Shown piece by piece: positions 33,077-43,990 of a DNA stretch of 64,000 nt. Position 1 is the first letter of the stretch; the number at the start of each line of letters is the position of its first letter. The notes under the pieces were generated by a model that was given only the letters and a program-made list of their open reading frames with translations, was not told the origin of the DNA and did no database searches. A program made the position numbers and the translations under genes. This DNA is from Asterella californica (lineage: Eukaryota; Streptophyta; Marchantiopsida; Marchantiales; Aytoniaceae): contig JAYKYS010000008.1 in NCBI GenBank assembly GCA_036924285.1, positions 14,431,001 through 14,495,000 of the forward strand. The letters run 5' to 3'.

Positions 33077-35090
33077 CTGTTTCGGATATTGCGTGAAGGA
33101 TGTCCAGGAAAACGTGAGGTTCCTAGCTGTGGAGATGCTGTGTGTCGAACAGAGACAAGACAGAGAAGAACAATCACGAAAACGAACTTTGTGATATATA
33201 TCAACTCCAAATGTATGTACATTGTCGGTTCTTTCTCCTAAGAGCACAAAACTGAAAAACAGACCAGAGCGGTCTGTAACCTGCTTCAAAGCCCTTAAAA
33301 ACAACCCTTGATTCTCAAGCCTGACCCAAAAACACCGAAGCGTAGCTCAAAACAAGAGAAACTTCCCTTTGCTAACAAGTAGAGCCACAGCAATATCACG
33401 CGATCCAAACCCAAGTCCAAACCACATCCATGTACAAGTTCTTAGCTAAAGCTAGTTACCACAAGCTGTATATAGCCAACCAGAACTCTAACGAACTCAA
33501 AAGAGCAAAACCCGTAGCGAAGAAACCGAAAAAGATCTATCTGAGAACTTTCTCCTTTCGTTGAATGGACTTTAGATCTTGATAGGGTCTCCTTTGCTGA
33601 CTCCGTTAACCCAAGAAACCTCAGATCCGACTCCCAACAGCCAAGATATCGTCGATTTTTGGTCGGAGATGACCGAACCTTCAAAAACTCCTCCCTGCGG
33701 CTTAAAACCGCACACACTGCACAAACGGATCGTCTAAACTGATATCCGTCTTCTCTGGCAGATAGATCTAGCTACCCTGAACCCAACAAAACTCCAAACA
33801 AGCCGTTTGGAGTTCCCTTTGCAAAACCACTCAAGAAATTTGATCGCAGGTTGTAAAAAACTGACGTAAATCGGCTCCCTGCGGCTCAAACTCGCTCACC
33901 ACACCCAAACCAACAATCCAATTAACGTACTATCTTCTCCTATGAGTAGATGAAGACTCCCTGATCGCATAGACACTAAGAAAAAAGAGCTTGGCTCAGT
34001 GATCACGAAGAACAACCCAATCTCAGGTCGCAGGCGAACGAAAAGATGACGTAAGCGCTTTCCTGCGAGCCAATTTCACTCAAAACTCCTGAATCGTCCG
34101 ATGAAAACCCGCATTGTCTTCCATTTCGTGTAGAACTCGGTGTTCTGATCCCGATGGATCCAAGGACAGCAAGTTTGGACTCTGGAACGGTCCGAACGGT
34201 CCAACTCTCCTTCACCGATAACTGAAAATCTCAAATCTGCTTCTTGCGTCTCAATTTCTCTCAGTACGCACTCTCCGATCCGCCTCTTCACAAACCGTCT
34301 TAACTTGTGCGTAGCTTGCTCAGATCTGAACCCAACGACGCTGCGCGCTTGCGTTGGACCTCCATATCTCTCGAACCGTCCGTTGACAAGTCGCAGGCGC
34401 AAGCTAGCCCCTAAGCTGCTCCCTTGTCACAATCTCTATACGTACGAAGTTCTGTCATAATCATAATGAAGCAGGCCCCTTGCGTCTTTGATATAACACT
34501 TGAAGCCTCAAATACCCAGTCAACAAGTAACCTAGGGCCTAGCTTGATTTTGCCTTCTTTTGAATCGCATAACTTCTTCACTAGATGTCCAAACGAAGTA
34601 AACAAGGTGCCTATGGAAAGTTGACAATGAGCTCTACCCATCTATGCGATAAAAGTGAAGCCGAAGTTGTGCCAAAAGCCCGTAAGCTAAGGCCTAGCTT
34701 ATTTTCTCCATTTTTCGAGTCTTGTAACTTCTCCACTATGCGTCCAAACGAAGTAGACAAAGTGCCTATGGAGTGTTGACAAGGAGCTCTATCCACTGAT
34801 GCGATAAAAACAAAGATCCGAAATGGTGCCAAAAGCCCGTAAGCTGGGACCTAGCTTGCTTTCTCCATCTTTCGAGTCTTGTAACTTCTCCACTAGGTGT
34901 CCAAACGAAGTAGACGAAGTGCCTATGGAGTGCTGACAAGGAGCTGTATCCACTGATGCGATGAAAGTGGAGATCCAAAATTGTGCCAAAAACTCGTAAG
35001 CTAAGGCCTAACTTGTCTTCTCATGAGTGTCTTTGGAGCGACAAGCATCGAAGTCTGAATTTCAAGTAGGAGCCGGTCCACGACACGACA
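33077..35090 (-). repeat. 3' LTR of element B
   Basis: Begins CGGATATTGCGTGAAGG, lacking the first eight bases (TATCGTGT) seen in the copies at 24524 and 48291, and ends GACACGACA at 35090. It is similar along its length to 48291-50307, the other LTR of B. The missing tip and the fusion to an inverted copy suggest recombination or a second insertion here. Confidence 0.85.
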
Positions 35091-35547
35091 TCCACCCCCT
35101 CCAAACTTGTGCATCCTCCGGTATGCACCAGAGATACCAACCAAGGAATGGACCGGCACGCACACTTGTTCCCATCTCAGTCAACCTCATCCTCAAGGTT
35201 GCAACCTGATCGCCATCTTGAAGTTGCAACTCTGTCATGATCTTCCCTAGATCCATCTCATCGACTTTTTCTTCGAACCTCCCATCCAATCACCCCCTCT
35301 AAATCTACACATGTTTCAATATGCGAGAACATAGAAAGAATAACCCATCATACCATAGAAATGTCTTCCATCCGTCTTGTAGAACCTCACCGTCGAGGTT
35401 TGTGACACAAGTGTCGTAGTAGACATCATAATGAACCCAATCATCATCATATATCTGACGGTAACCCTCAACCTCAAGTCGATACATGTCATCATACTAT
35501 CTATTTCTTCTTTTTTGTTTTTGTTTTTTCTGAAAAAAAAACCACGC
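35091..35547 (-). pseudogene. 3' internal region of element B with conserved short ORF and polypurine tract
   Basis: On the minus strand the frame ending at 35305 reads MYRLEVEGYRQIYDDD, YYDTCVTNLDGEVLQ and RILKHV, matching the frame in element D (26499-26690). A second frame (35289-35091) reads EKVDEMDLGKIMTELQLQDG and then TGGTGCATACCGGAGGATGC-type DNA before the polypurine tract TTTGGAGGGGGTGGA. The function is unknown. The left flank of A ends in ACGC at 35544-35547. Confidence 0.6.
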
Positions 35548-37725
35548 TGTCGTATTGTACATAGGTCTATACAGTGAAAAGTATTGCAGAGAGATTTTTT
35601 TCTATATTGTGTAAAGGAAGCTGCCCTGCAGCTTAACAAGCTAGGCAAGAGCTAAGCTGGGGCTATGCTTGACAAGCTGCCCCCTAGCTTGGGTTGGAAT
35701 ATCATCCCTAAGAGAGTCGAAAGACGTCAGAATGCAAAGCTCGACGAGGAGAGCGGCCTCATGCTTCTAGTTTTAACAGAAAGTGTTTTAAGCAATAGTT
35801 AGTACGAGTTTTAGGCTGTGAAATATGTGAAAGAGGGAAATCAGTCGATTCTGGCTCGTGACTCGAACTCAGAATCTGATAGCATGGGTGTGTAGGTGCT
35901 CATGAATACTATAGTTTTGACTCCTTGTTCATTAAAAACGGAGTTGTATAGAGAAGTTAGTGTAGGAAAGGCTAGTAAAGACTTTACAGGAAAATTTCTT
36001 CAGGTAAACATATGTACAAAAGTTTTTACCTTCTTGAACGGAACCAAAGGCCATCCCAGTGATAGGGCGCCTGCCTAGGAGGGAAGTGGTCTCAGGATCA
36101 ATCCCCCCTGGCCTCTGGTTCCTATTCCGGCATGTTGGCCTCTTGGAAGGGAGTCTATGTTGGATATGCAGCCATGTCCTGCATATCTAGGGGCGGGAGA
36201 CCGGTATCTCCCTTAATCGTGGGCTTCCTGGCCTAAGCCTCCGCATGCCATCCTGAATATACTATGGGAGATACCTGGTGAGCATATGGGGGGGCTGTAA
36301 GCCCTGTGGGGCGGTCTCATAACTGTTGGGGCTTCGGCCTACATTGGATGGCTTGTAGTATATTCAGGGTGGCATCGAGGGCACGGGAAACTTTTGCTGA
36401 TTATTATGTACGCATAAGGACAGCAGAGGAACAGCTTTAGATGGGGTCTTAAAATTAAAGCGAAAGATTACAGTGGAAGCGGAAGATTACAACGGAAAAC
36501 TGAAGCGGAAGATTACAGCGGAAGCGGAAGATTACCGCGGAAGCTTGAAGCGGAATATTACAGCGGAAGCGGAAAACTACAGTGGAAGCGGAAGATTACA
36601 ACAGAAGCTTGAAGCGGAAGGTTACAGCGGAAGCGGAAAACTACAACGGAAGCGGAAGATTATCGCGGAAGCTTGAAGCGGAATATTACAGCGGAAGCGG
36701 AAGATTATCGCGGAATCTTGAAGCGGAATATTACAGCGGAAGCGGAAAACTACAGCGGAAGCGGAAAATTACCGCGGAAGCTTGAAGCAGAATATTACAG
36801 CGGAAGCGGAAGATTATCGCGGAAGCTTGAAGCGGAATATTACAGCGGAAGCGGAATATTACAGCGGAAGCGGAAAACTACAGCGGAAGCGGAAAATTAC
36901 CGCGGAAGCTTGAAGCGGAATATTACAGCGGAAGCGGAAGATTATCGCGGAAGCTTGAAGCGGAATATTACAGCGGAAGCGGAAAACTACAGCGGAAGCG
37001 GAAGATTATCGCGGAAGCTTGAAGCGGAAGATTACAGCGGAGGCGGAAGGAGGAGAATTAGAGTTTAAGAGGGGGGCAGCTTAGCTAAGGCCCTGCTTCT
37101 GATAAGTGACTACGCTGATAAGGACAGCAGGGGGGCAGCTTAAGCTGGGGTCTTAACTTTTAGGTTATTTACCTGCGGCGACTTGGGATCGGGGACAGTT
37201 TGCAAAGGAATGTTTTCTGAGAGAGCTGAAGCGGAACACGCAAGAGAAGCTAAGAAGCTGGGGAAAGATCAAATTGGGGACAGATTGAATTGGGAGACCA
37301 TCGTAGGGAGAGGGGCAGGAGTTTTAAGCTTGGACGTTGTCCAATAGACTGTACGGAGGAGAAATTACTCTCAGGAGGCAGTTTTATTGAGAGTGATCGT
37401 TTGAAAATCTACGGAGGACTTTTGATCGACGCTGGATCAATTTTCTGAGAGTTTCAGTTGACGCAAGGAGAGGAAGAGAGAGAAATTTTTCTTTACTGAA
37501 GAAATTGATGATGTAGCTACGCTGAAATAAAGTTATTTGGATCTTAAGAGACCTATCTGTGTACCTAAGGTGTGCTGGAATGCTTGTTTTGTAAACAGTG
37601 GGGATAAGAGGCTGTGGTTTGAGATTTCATCGTTGGCAGCAACCTATTTTCCTTTCTGGTCGTTTTTCTCTGATCGGTCACAGTCAGGAGGTCCGCCCTC
37701 CCCAAGAAAGACTCTCAACTCGACA
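35548..37725 (+). repeat. 5' LTR of element A
   Basis: TG...CA termini. Contains a purine-rich tandem array (36459-37050). It differs from the 3' LTR by scattered substitutions, mostly G against A on this strand, and by about 80 bp of array length. Confidence 0.92.
36459..37050 (+). repeat. Purine-rich tandem array in the 5' LTR of A
   Basis: Built of short modules such as GAAGCGGAAGATTACAGCG, GAAGCGGAAAACTACAGCG and GAAGATTATCGCGGAAGCTT, in higher-order blocks of about 60 bp. Stop codons are absent from long stretches of all three plus-strand frames, giving repetitive peptides such as EAEDYSGSG and LKRNITAEAE. I regard these as by-products of the repeat. The 3' LTR array is about 80 bp longer, so the array changes length by recombination or reverse-transcriptase slippage. 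Confidence 0.92.
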
Positions 37726-37727
37726 TC

Positions 37728-37745
37728 TGGTGCTTCCACTGAGAG
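37728..37745 (+). other. Primer-binding site of element A
   Basis: TGGTGCTTCCACTGAGAG, two bases after the LTR; TGG pairs with a tRNA CCA end. Shared, apart from one position, with element F. I do not name the tRNA. Confidence 0.8.
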
Positions 37746-37787
37746 CTGTTGGGGTGATTGATTTGGAGAATTGACTGAATTGAGAAG

Positions 37788-39674
37788 ATGGATCACAGTG
37801 CTGCCGTACAAGGTGTAGCTGCTGGTCAAGGTGCTCCTGTTCAAGGGACTCCTGGTCAAGACGGAATTGGCTCTCAAGGAGGGCCTACAGTGGTTCCAAC
37901 AGCAACAGCACAGCCTGCTGTAGACACGTCTCAGATTCTTCAGGCGTTGGCTGCCTTGATTCAGCAGCAGCCTGCAATTGGGGGAGCTGAGCAGAAGTCC
38001 ACAAGAGCATTACAAGCAATTGTTGGTCGGTGTGGACGATTTGATGGAAGAGATGTTACTAGGTACCTGCGGGAGTATGTGGGTGAGATGGAGTTGGTCA
38101 GGGCACCTGAAGTTGAGGTAATTCTAAGCTTTGAGTTGACTGTTGTCCCTGAACTGAGAGAGAAGGTGAGAAATTTACAGAGAAGACATCTAGGTGGGTG
38201 GACTTTGTTTGAGCGTGCATTGAGAGAAGAGTTTCTAGAAGAGGACTCTGAAAGAGTCACCAGAAGAACTCTCATGGACTGGATAGAGCGTCAGCCTGGA
38301 CGTTCCATGGGATTGAATGAGGTAATTCGTGAGTTTGAGAAGAGGTACTCTCAGCTTTCTAGTCTAGAGAAGTTGACGCTGGATGCTAGGAAGACGGAGT
38401 TGTTCTTGGGGGCTCTGGATGAGTTCACAGCAGATAGACTTTGTTTCATGTTGGCTGATCGAGGGACTGAAGGGGGAGTTACATCTGATTGGAGGAGAGT
38501 GGAAGAAGCAGTATCTACCCTTGCTAGGCAACGTCGTGGTAGGATGGTGTTACAGCTAGAAACCTTACCAGAGCAGCAGAGAGTAGCTCCTCCTGCATTA
38601 CCTCAGGCACCTATTGTGATTCCTCAAGCACCCATAGTGGTTCCCCAAGTGATTGCTCAAGCGCCTGCAGTACCTATCCCAGCACAGAGAGGACCTAGAC
38701 AGCAACAGCGACCTGCTGAGAACCGTAATCAAAATAACTTGATAGAAGAGCTCACTCAACAGCTGAGAGATTTGAGGGTTGAGATGGCAGACTTGAGGAG
38801 AGATCAACGACCAGTTGCGCCAGGTGCTCGACCTGTAGGAGGAACCTTTACCAGGAGATGTATTTGGTGCGACAGTCCAGATCATCTCAGAGGAGACTGT
38901 CAAGACTTGGCGGTTGCTTTGCGAGAGGGCGTGGTCAACTATCAGAATAATAGGTTGTATTTAACCGCCACAGGGCAGCCTCTGAACACGTATTTTGGGA
39001 GAGGAGGAATGAGGAGTTCTCTTCCAGCACTTACTGGTGCGAATACTACAGCGATGACTGCGGGGCATGCGGAGGCTGATGTATATACTGGGAGAGTTGA
39101 GGTGCGCTCTAATCCAACTATGGTTGAGCAGGCCGTTGAGGTTCCGGTTGAAATGATGAAGAGAGGTGCTGAAAGCATTAGGAGAGCTACTGGATGGAGA
39201 GACCCAGTAGATGCAACTTCTATTCGAGCGTTTTTAGAGACGAGTGGTGAACAAGATGCCATGCTCGAAGACAAAAGAAGACGGGACGCTTCTGATTTAG
39301 ATGCAGGAGTACCAGAGGACAGTGATCGTCGACGAGTCACGAGGAGGAGAGCAGCAGAACCATCACCAACTGTACCAACTGGTAGGTCTCCTGCTGCAGA
39401 GGATATACCCTCTACCTCTACAGCCCCACCACCTACAGTAGACCCTATGGAAGGTGTACATGATTTACCACAGGAGCCTACTGCTGCGGATAGAGTGCGA
39501 GGGAAGAGGTTTACAGCACAGGAGAAGGGGAAAGCTCCAGCTTACAAGTTAGCGGCAGACATTGAGACAACAACAGACTTGCGTGCTGTTCTAGAGCAAC
39601 GCATTTTGGATGCTAGAGTTGAGTTTACTCTTCGTGAAGTGTTGGTATCGCAAAGAGAGAGTTTCATGAGTTGA
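37788..39674 (+). CDS. gag: Gag polyprotein of element A
   Basis: Begins at the first ATG after the primer-binding site, 42 bases downstream. The N terminus is Gly/Ala/Gln-rich. The capsid-like part carries KSTRALQAIVGRCGRFDGRD, VTRYLREYVGEMELV and EEFLEEDSERVTRRT (residues about 65-165). A Pro/Gln-rich spacer follows, then the nucleocapsid zinc knuckle CIWCDSPDHLRGDC (C-x2-C-x4-H-x4-C) near residue 360. The frame ends SQRESFMS because one G is missing near 39644. In the related E1 protein this place reads LGIAKREFHD and continues into protease. It would form the virus-like particle in the cytoplasm and bind element RNA. Confidence 0.9.
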   Translation: MDHSAAVQGVAAGQGAPVQGTPGQDGIGSQGGPTVVPTATAQPAVDTSQILQALAALIQQQPAIGGAEQKSTRALQAIVGRCGRFDGRDVTRYLREYVGEMELVRAPEVEVILSFELTVVPELREKVRNLQRRHLGGWTLFERALREEFLEEDSERVTRRTLMDWIERQPGRSMGLNEVIREFEKRYSQLSSLEKLTLDARKTELFLGALDEFTADRLCFMLADRGTEGGVTSDWRRVEEAVSTLARQRRGRMVLQLETLPEQQRVAPPALPQAPIVIPQAPIVVPQVIAQAPAVPIPAQRGPRQQQRPAENRNQNNLIEELTQQLRDLRVEMADLRRDQRPVAPGARPVGGTFTRRCIWCDSPDHLRGDCQDLAVALREGVVNYQNNRLYLTATGQPLNTYFGRGGMRSSLPALTGANTTAMTAGHAEADVYTGRVEVRSNPTMVEQAVEVPVEMMKRGAESIRRATGWRDPVDATSIRAFLETSGEQDAMLEDKRRRDASDLDAGVPEDSDRRRVTRRRAAEPSPTVPTGRSPAAEDIPSTSTAPPPTVDPMEGVHDLPQEPTAADRVRGKRFTAQEKGKAPAYKLAADIETTTDLRAVLEQRILDARVEFTLREVLVSQRESFMS

Positions 39675-40051
39675 TAATAGACATCATGAAGAGAAAGAGA
39701 CAGGTATTGACTGAACAAGTAAGTAGTCAGATGGTTGGAGCAGTAGATGCTATTGGAGTTGATCCATTCAGAGGTGATAAGTATGAGGCATGGGTTGCTG
39801 GTCCTGCTGTTATTGAGAATGAAGATGAAGAGTTTGAAGAGGAGAGGTCAGGCGCAGACAGCGATTTCAAGGAGAAGCACTGGGCAAGAGCGACAACAGA
39901 GACACAGGTTCGGCTTGGAGGACTTTCTGAACCGGTACCTGCACTTGTGGATCACGGGTCGGAGATCAACATCATTTCCAAGGAGGTGTATGAAAAGGGG
40001 CAGTGGCCAATCGAAAGGAATCATGGTTGGGTACTTCGATCAGAAGGGTGA
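39645..40051 (+). pseudogene. pol: Protease region of element A (DHG box)
   Basis: In the shifted frame the protein continues as IAKREFHELIIDIMKRKRQ and reaches the retropepsin-like site ALVDHGSEINIISK near 39945. The box is D-H-G where most retroviral-type proteases have D-T/S-G, and the same D-H-G occurs in E1. The frame fails near 40045, where E1 has a few extra residues (NNTRGEL), so bases were lost here. Confidence 0.75.
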
Positions 40052-40349
40052 GTTATACGGAGCCTGTCCCAATATGCGTGTAAGGATTGGAGATGTAGAG
40101 GTTGATCAGCATTTTTTTGTACAGTCGTCTGCCTCCTATCCTGTCATACTGGGCCAACCATACATCACCGCTGTTCGAATGGAGACAAAGGTGATGAACG
40201 ATGGGTCTCATTATGCCAGAGTTCGGAGTCCTGATGACAAGTACTCAGTACAGTTTTTGACGGTTCGTTCAAGACATGAACGGAACCGACAAACCCTTAG
40301 AGATTCTCAAACCAAGAGATGTAAGGGTTTTCACAGTCCACTCCTGTAG
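40042..40349 (+). pseudogene. pol: Protease C-terminal region and spacer of element A
   Basis: Another frame carries GELYGACPNMRVRIGDV, FFVQSSASYPVILGQPYI and RHERNRQTLRDS, matching the same region of E1. The SYPVILGQPYI block is the second conserved segment of the protease fold. Confidence 0.7.
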
Positions 40350-40396
40350 AGCGGGAAGACAGGGGTGTAGAACCTACTGTTGAGGTCCCGTTAGGA

Positions 40397-41461
40397 TTGG
40401 AAGCGAAACATGTACAAAGTTTTGGAGACAAGTGTGGTGTACAGAGTTGGCAGTCTGGGTTGCTGATGTTTGAGGCAGATGGGTGGAGTCGATTTACAAG
40501 AGTTGAAGATATGGAGGAAAATACAAAAAGATGGATGGTGAAACATGTATCAGAGTTGTGGCGTGTAGGAGTTCTACCTGAAGACGAAGTGGTTTCTGGG
40601 TTGTTTGAAGAGTTTATGTCTCTACAGTCAGTTATTGGTTGGTTAGACAATGTGAGTAGATTGATGGAGGGAAAAAATAGTGTGGTGGTGATCCCTATCC
40701 ACTCTCGATGCATATATGAGGAGATTGCTACATACCTGCAGTTCTTTCCTCATCCGATGCAGAATAGTGAAGGGAGAGAAGCAAGTTGTTGGTGTGCACT
40801 CCCTCAGGAAGCAGACGTCCATGCGAAGTACAAATCTGTACTGAAGAAGGTAAGACCGGTAGCAGCTCAACTACCTGCTAACTCCCAGCAGCAAGTACAG
40901 TTAGTGGAGACCGAACCTATACTGCGTGATCATAGACGAGTGGGGCACCAGTTTACTGAGAAGACACTGAAGGAGCTCCAGATAGGAGGGGGTGATTTCT
41001 TGACTGAGGTCGAAAAGACAGTGTTTGAACAGATGGTAGTAAAGCATGGTAAAGCATTCTCTTTTTCAGCTGAGGAGATAGGTTGTGTGGACCCAAAGGT
41101 TATAGCGCCTATGGTTATATTCACAATCCCTCATGTGCCTTGGGACCTGAAACCGATCCCAGTTCCTCGTGCTTTGTTGCCTAAACTCATCGAGTTGTTG
41201 AAGGAGAAGGTACAGATGGGGATACTTGAGCCGTCTATGGGGCCATATTCTAGCAGGTGGTTCACTATACCCAAGAAGTCAAGAGCTTTGTGTTTTATTC
41301 AAGACCTACAGCCTGTGAATAACGTAACCATTCGAAACGTTGGGACGGGTCCTGTGATTGAAGAGGTAGCAGAGGCATTTGCAGGGAGAGCTATCTATTC
41401 TAAGGAGATCTATATTCTGGTTATGATCAGTTCCAGCTGGCTGTGGAGAGTAGAGATTTAA
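40397..41461 (+). pseudogene. pol: Pol of element A: pre-RT and reverse transcriptase N-terminal part
   Basis: Long pre-RT region (about 190 residues), then GHQFTEKTLKELQIG, GKAFSFSAEEIGCVD and the RT fingers RPIPVPRALLPKL-like block, ILEPSMGPYSSRWFTIPKKS and FIQDLQPVNNVTIRN. The frame is lost near 41400, where E1 reads YSIGDLYSGYDQFQL, because several bases are missing. The upstream boundary is uncertain. Confidence 0.8.
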
Positions 41462-43326
41462 CTACTATGCGTACGCCCCTGGGATTGATGCGAATGTGTA
41501 CTCTTCCACAAGGAGCGACGAACTCGGTGGCTCATATGCAGAATGCGATGCATAAGGTACTAAGGGAGTTTGTGCCTGATGTTACCATTCCATTTCTGGA
41601 TGATATTCCTATAAAGGGTTGCGCGGTTGAAGACAAGGATGAAGCAGTACTTGCGAATGGATGTAGAAGGTTTGTTGCAGACCATATCAGGGATGTAGAA
41701 CATATCTTGACTCGTCTGGAGGAGGTACATCTCACCCTGTCAGGAGCTAAGTCCAAGTTTGGTGTGTCTGAGATTTTAGTGGTTGGACATCTGTGTGGTG
41801 CTTTTGGAAGGCGACCAAACCCCGAGAAGGTTGAAGCTATAGCTAGGATGGCAGACTGTAAGAACATCACGGAGGTTCGACGCTTTCTAGGTGCTTGTGT
41901 ATTTTATCGCTTATCCATTCCTCATTATGCTCATGTTGCTGAGCCTTTGTATGCATTATTGAGGAAGGGTAAGAGGTTTGTATGGACCTCAGTCCATAGA
42001 GAAGCTATGAATAGGCTGAAGGAGGCTCTACAGTCTCCACCTGTTCTGAGAAAAATAGACTATGGGTGTGGGAGACCTGTCACTATTACAGTAGATACTA
42101 GTCCAAAGGCAATTGGCTGGGCAATAGGTCAAGATGATGCGGATGGTATGCGGTTTACCTCTAGGTTTGGAGCTAGGATCTTGACAGACAAGCAACGAGA
42201 TTATCCTCAGGTGAAGCGTGAATTGTGGGGAGCGGTGACAGCGGTGAAGACAGACCGTGAGTTTCTGATTGGTGCTCATGTAGTCCTAGAGACGGATTGT
42301 CTATCTCTACTAGGCATGATATCCAACTGTAGCACGCCAGACATAGCGATGTTACGTTGGATTGCTTATATTAGAAGCTTGAACCCAGAGCTGAAGCATA
42401 TAAAAGGAAAGGAGAATATGGTCGCAGATATGTTGTCAAGGGCTCGATTTGTGGATGAGGATGTCATGATTTCAGAAGCTGAGGAAGAAGAGAGAAAGGA
42501 TGCTCAGTGTCAGGTTAATCGACGGGCTACAAACTTGGAGCCGTTGAAGTTCAGAGAGGAGCTTTACACAGGTAGACTTCGTGACATAGGGTATTATCTG
42601 AGCTTGTTGGAGAGGCAGGAGAGGTGGAGCAAAGTAGAGTTCAGAGAGATAAGGAAACAAGCTTACAACTATCTTCTGCATGATGGGTATCTTTGGAGAC
42701 GGCCACAGAGGAGGGATGGGATGTTCATACGAGTAGTGGACGATCTGCAGACTAAGCAACAACTGATGAAAGAGTTCCATGATACCTTATGGGCCGGACA
42801 TCGGGGAATTTGGGCTACCTACGTCAAGCTGAAGGAAAGGTATTGGTGGAAAGGTCTGTATCAAGATGTGGTGAACTACGTCAGTTCTTGCTTGCATTGT
42901 CAGTTCTACTCGAAGATCCGGTATAGGGATGGTCTCGTGCCAACTTATCCGCCTTGCATTCACTTCCAGTGGGTTCTCGACTTGGTGGTAATGCCTCTGG
43001 GGTTATGGGGCATGCGATATTTAGTTCTGGCTCGTGAGGATCTCTCCAACTTTGTAGAAGGGCGAGCGTTGAGGACGAAGACCACAGAGGGGATATGTAA
43101 GTTTGTTCTTGAAGATATTATCTGTAGGTATGGGTCTGTAGGAAGGCTAAGAGCAGATAGGGGAGAACTACGTGGTACGGAAGCGAAGGAGTTTTTTGCA
43201 CGATATGGTGTGAAGCTCAAGCTTACTACTGCGATGAATCCAGAGGGGATTGGCAAGAGCGAACGAGGACATCCATCAATAGTTCAGGCTTTGGTGAAAG
43301 CGTGCGATGGTAAGCATAGAGACTGA
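41443..43326 (+). pseudogene. pol: Pol of element A: RT palm, RNase H, integrase
   Basis: Starts just after the frame break. The RT active site is FLDDIPIKG at residues 51-59. RNase H follows (ITVDTSPKAIGWAIG, VKRELWGAV, VLETDCLSLLG). Integrase has the HHCC zinc-binding pattern (FHDTLWAGH ... CLHC) and catalytic D, D, E in VLDLVVMP, RADRGE and NPEGIGKSERGH. The frame stops at TGA 43324-43326 where E1 has Trp (REWPRFLPF against RD-stop-PRLLPF), so this is a nonsense change of TGG to TGA. Beyond it the same frame is open. Confidence 0.88.
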
Positions 43327-43812
43327 CCTAGGTTACTCCCTTTTGCTTTATGGGCAGATAGAACAACTCATTATTGTACTACAGGGTACATGCCTGTTGA
43401 GTTAATGTTAGGACAGAAACCGATGATGCCAGATGAAGAAGACTTTCCTACCTGGGCTACCTTGCCATGGGAAGATAATATGGACCGTGTGCAGCTGCTC
43501 TCGCTACGAATCAGACAGCTAGAATGTAGAGAGGAGGATCTCGCTGAAGCGCAACGACGGCTGAAGGCGGCTCGACTTGGGAACAAGGAGAGATTTGATA
43601 AGACTCATAGACTTCGACCAAAACTGATACAAGTTGGAGACTGGGTGTTGGTATACGACAGCACATTGGAGAACCAACACTCTACAGTTCGAAAGTTTTC
43701 GAGAAGATGGTTTGGCCCGTACCTTGTCTCTGATGTACATCAGAATGCTACTTATTCCTTGCAAGAGCTAGATGGCACGCTTTTAAGCCTCCAGTTGCAG
43801 GGAAACGAGTGA
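43327..43812 (+). pseudogene. pol: Integrase C-terminal region of element A
   Basis: Same frame as 41443-43326. LPFALWADRTT, MLGQKPMMP and the GDWVLVYDSTLENQHSTVRKF block, then RWFGPYLV, match the integrase C terminus of gypsy elements. A frame change near 43780 moves the last part (KPPVAGKRVKLFKKR-like) to the frame ending at about 44000. No chromodomain is seen. Confidence 0.8.
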
Positions 43813-43977
43813 AGTTATTCAAGAAGAGAGGGGAGACTGTGGAGCTAGCTGAGTTCTTAGGTTCAGAGCAGACAGAGCAAATGAAGACCTTTCTGAGACG
43901 GTCGAAGAGAGCGAAGACGATTTGGAGGACCAAGAGGATCGGTGACGGATTGGCACATACCAGAGGATGTGCAGGTT

Positions 43978-43990
43978 TGGAGGGGGTGAA
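43978..43990 (+). other. Polypurine tract of element A
   Basis: TTTGGAGGGGGTGAA immediately upstream of the 3' LTR. The preceding CATACCAGAGGATGTGCAGG is nearly the same in B, D and E1. Confidence 0.8.

Noticed and set aside
36459..37050. Repeat array that superficially resembles a CRISPR array or a repetitive-protein gene
   Set aside because: There are no unique spacers of constant length, the array is inside a retrotransposon LTR in a eukaryotic setting, and all three plus frames are open. The open frames follow from the repeat itself.
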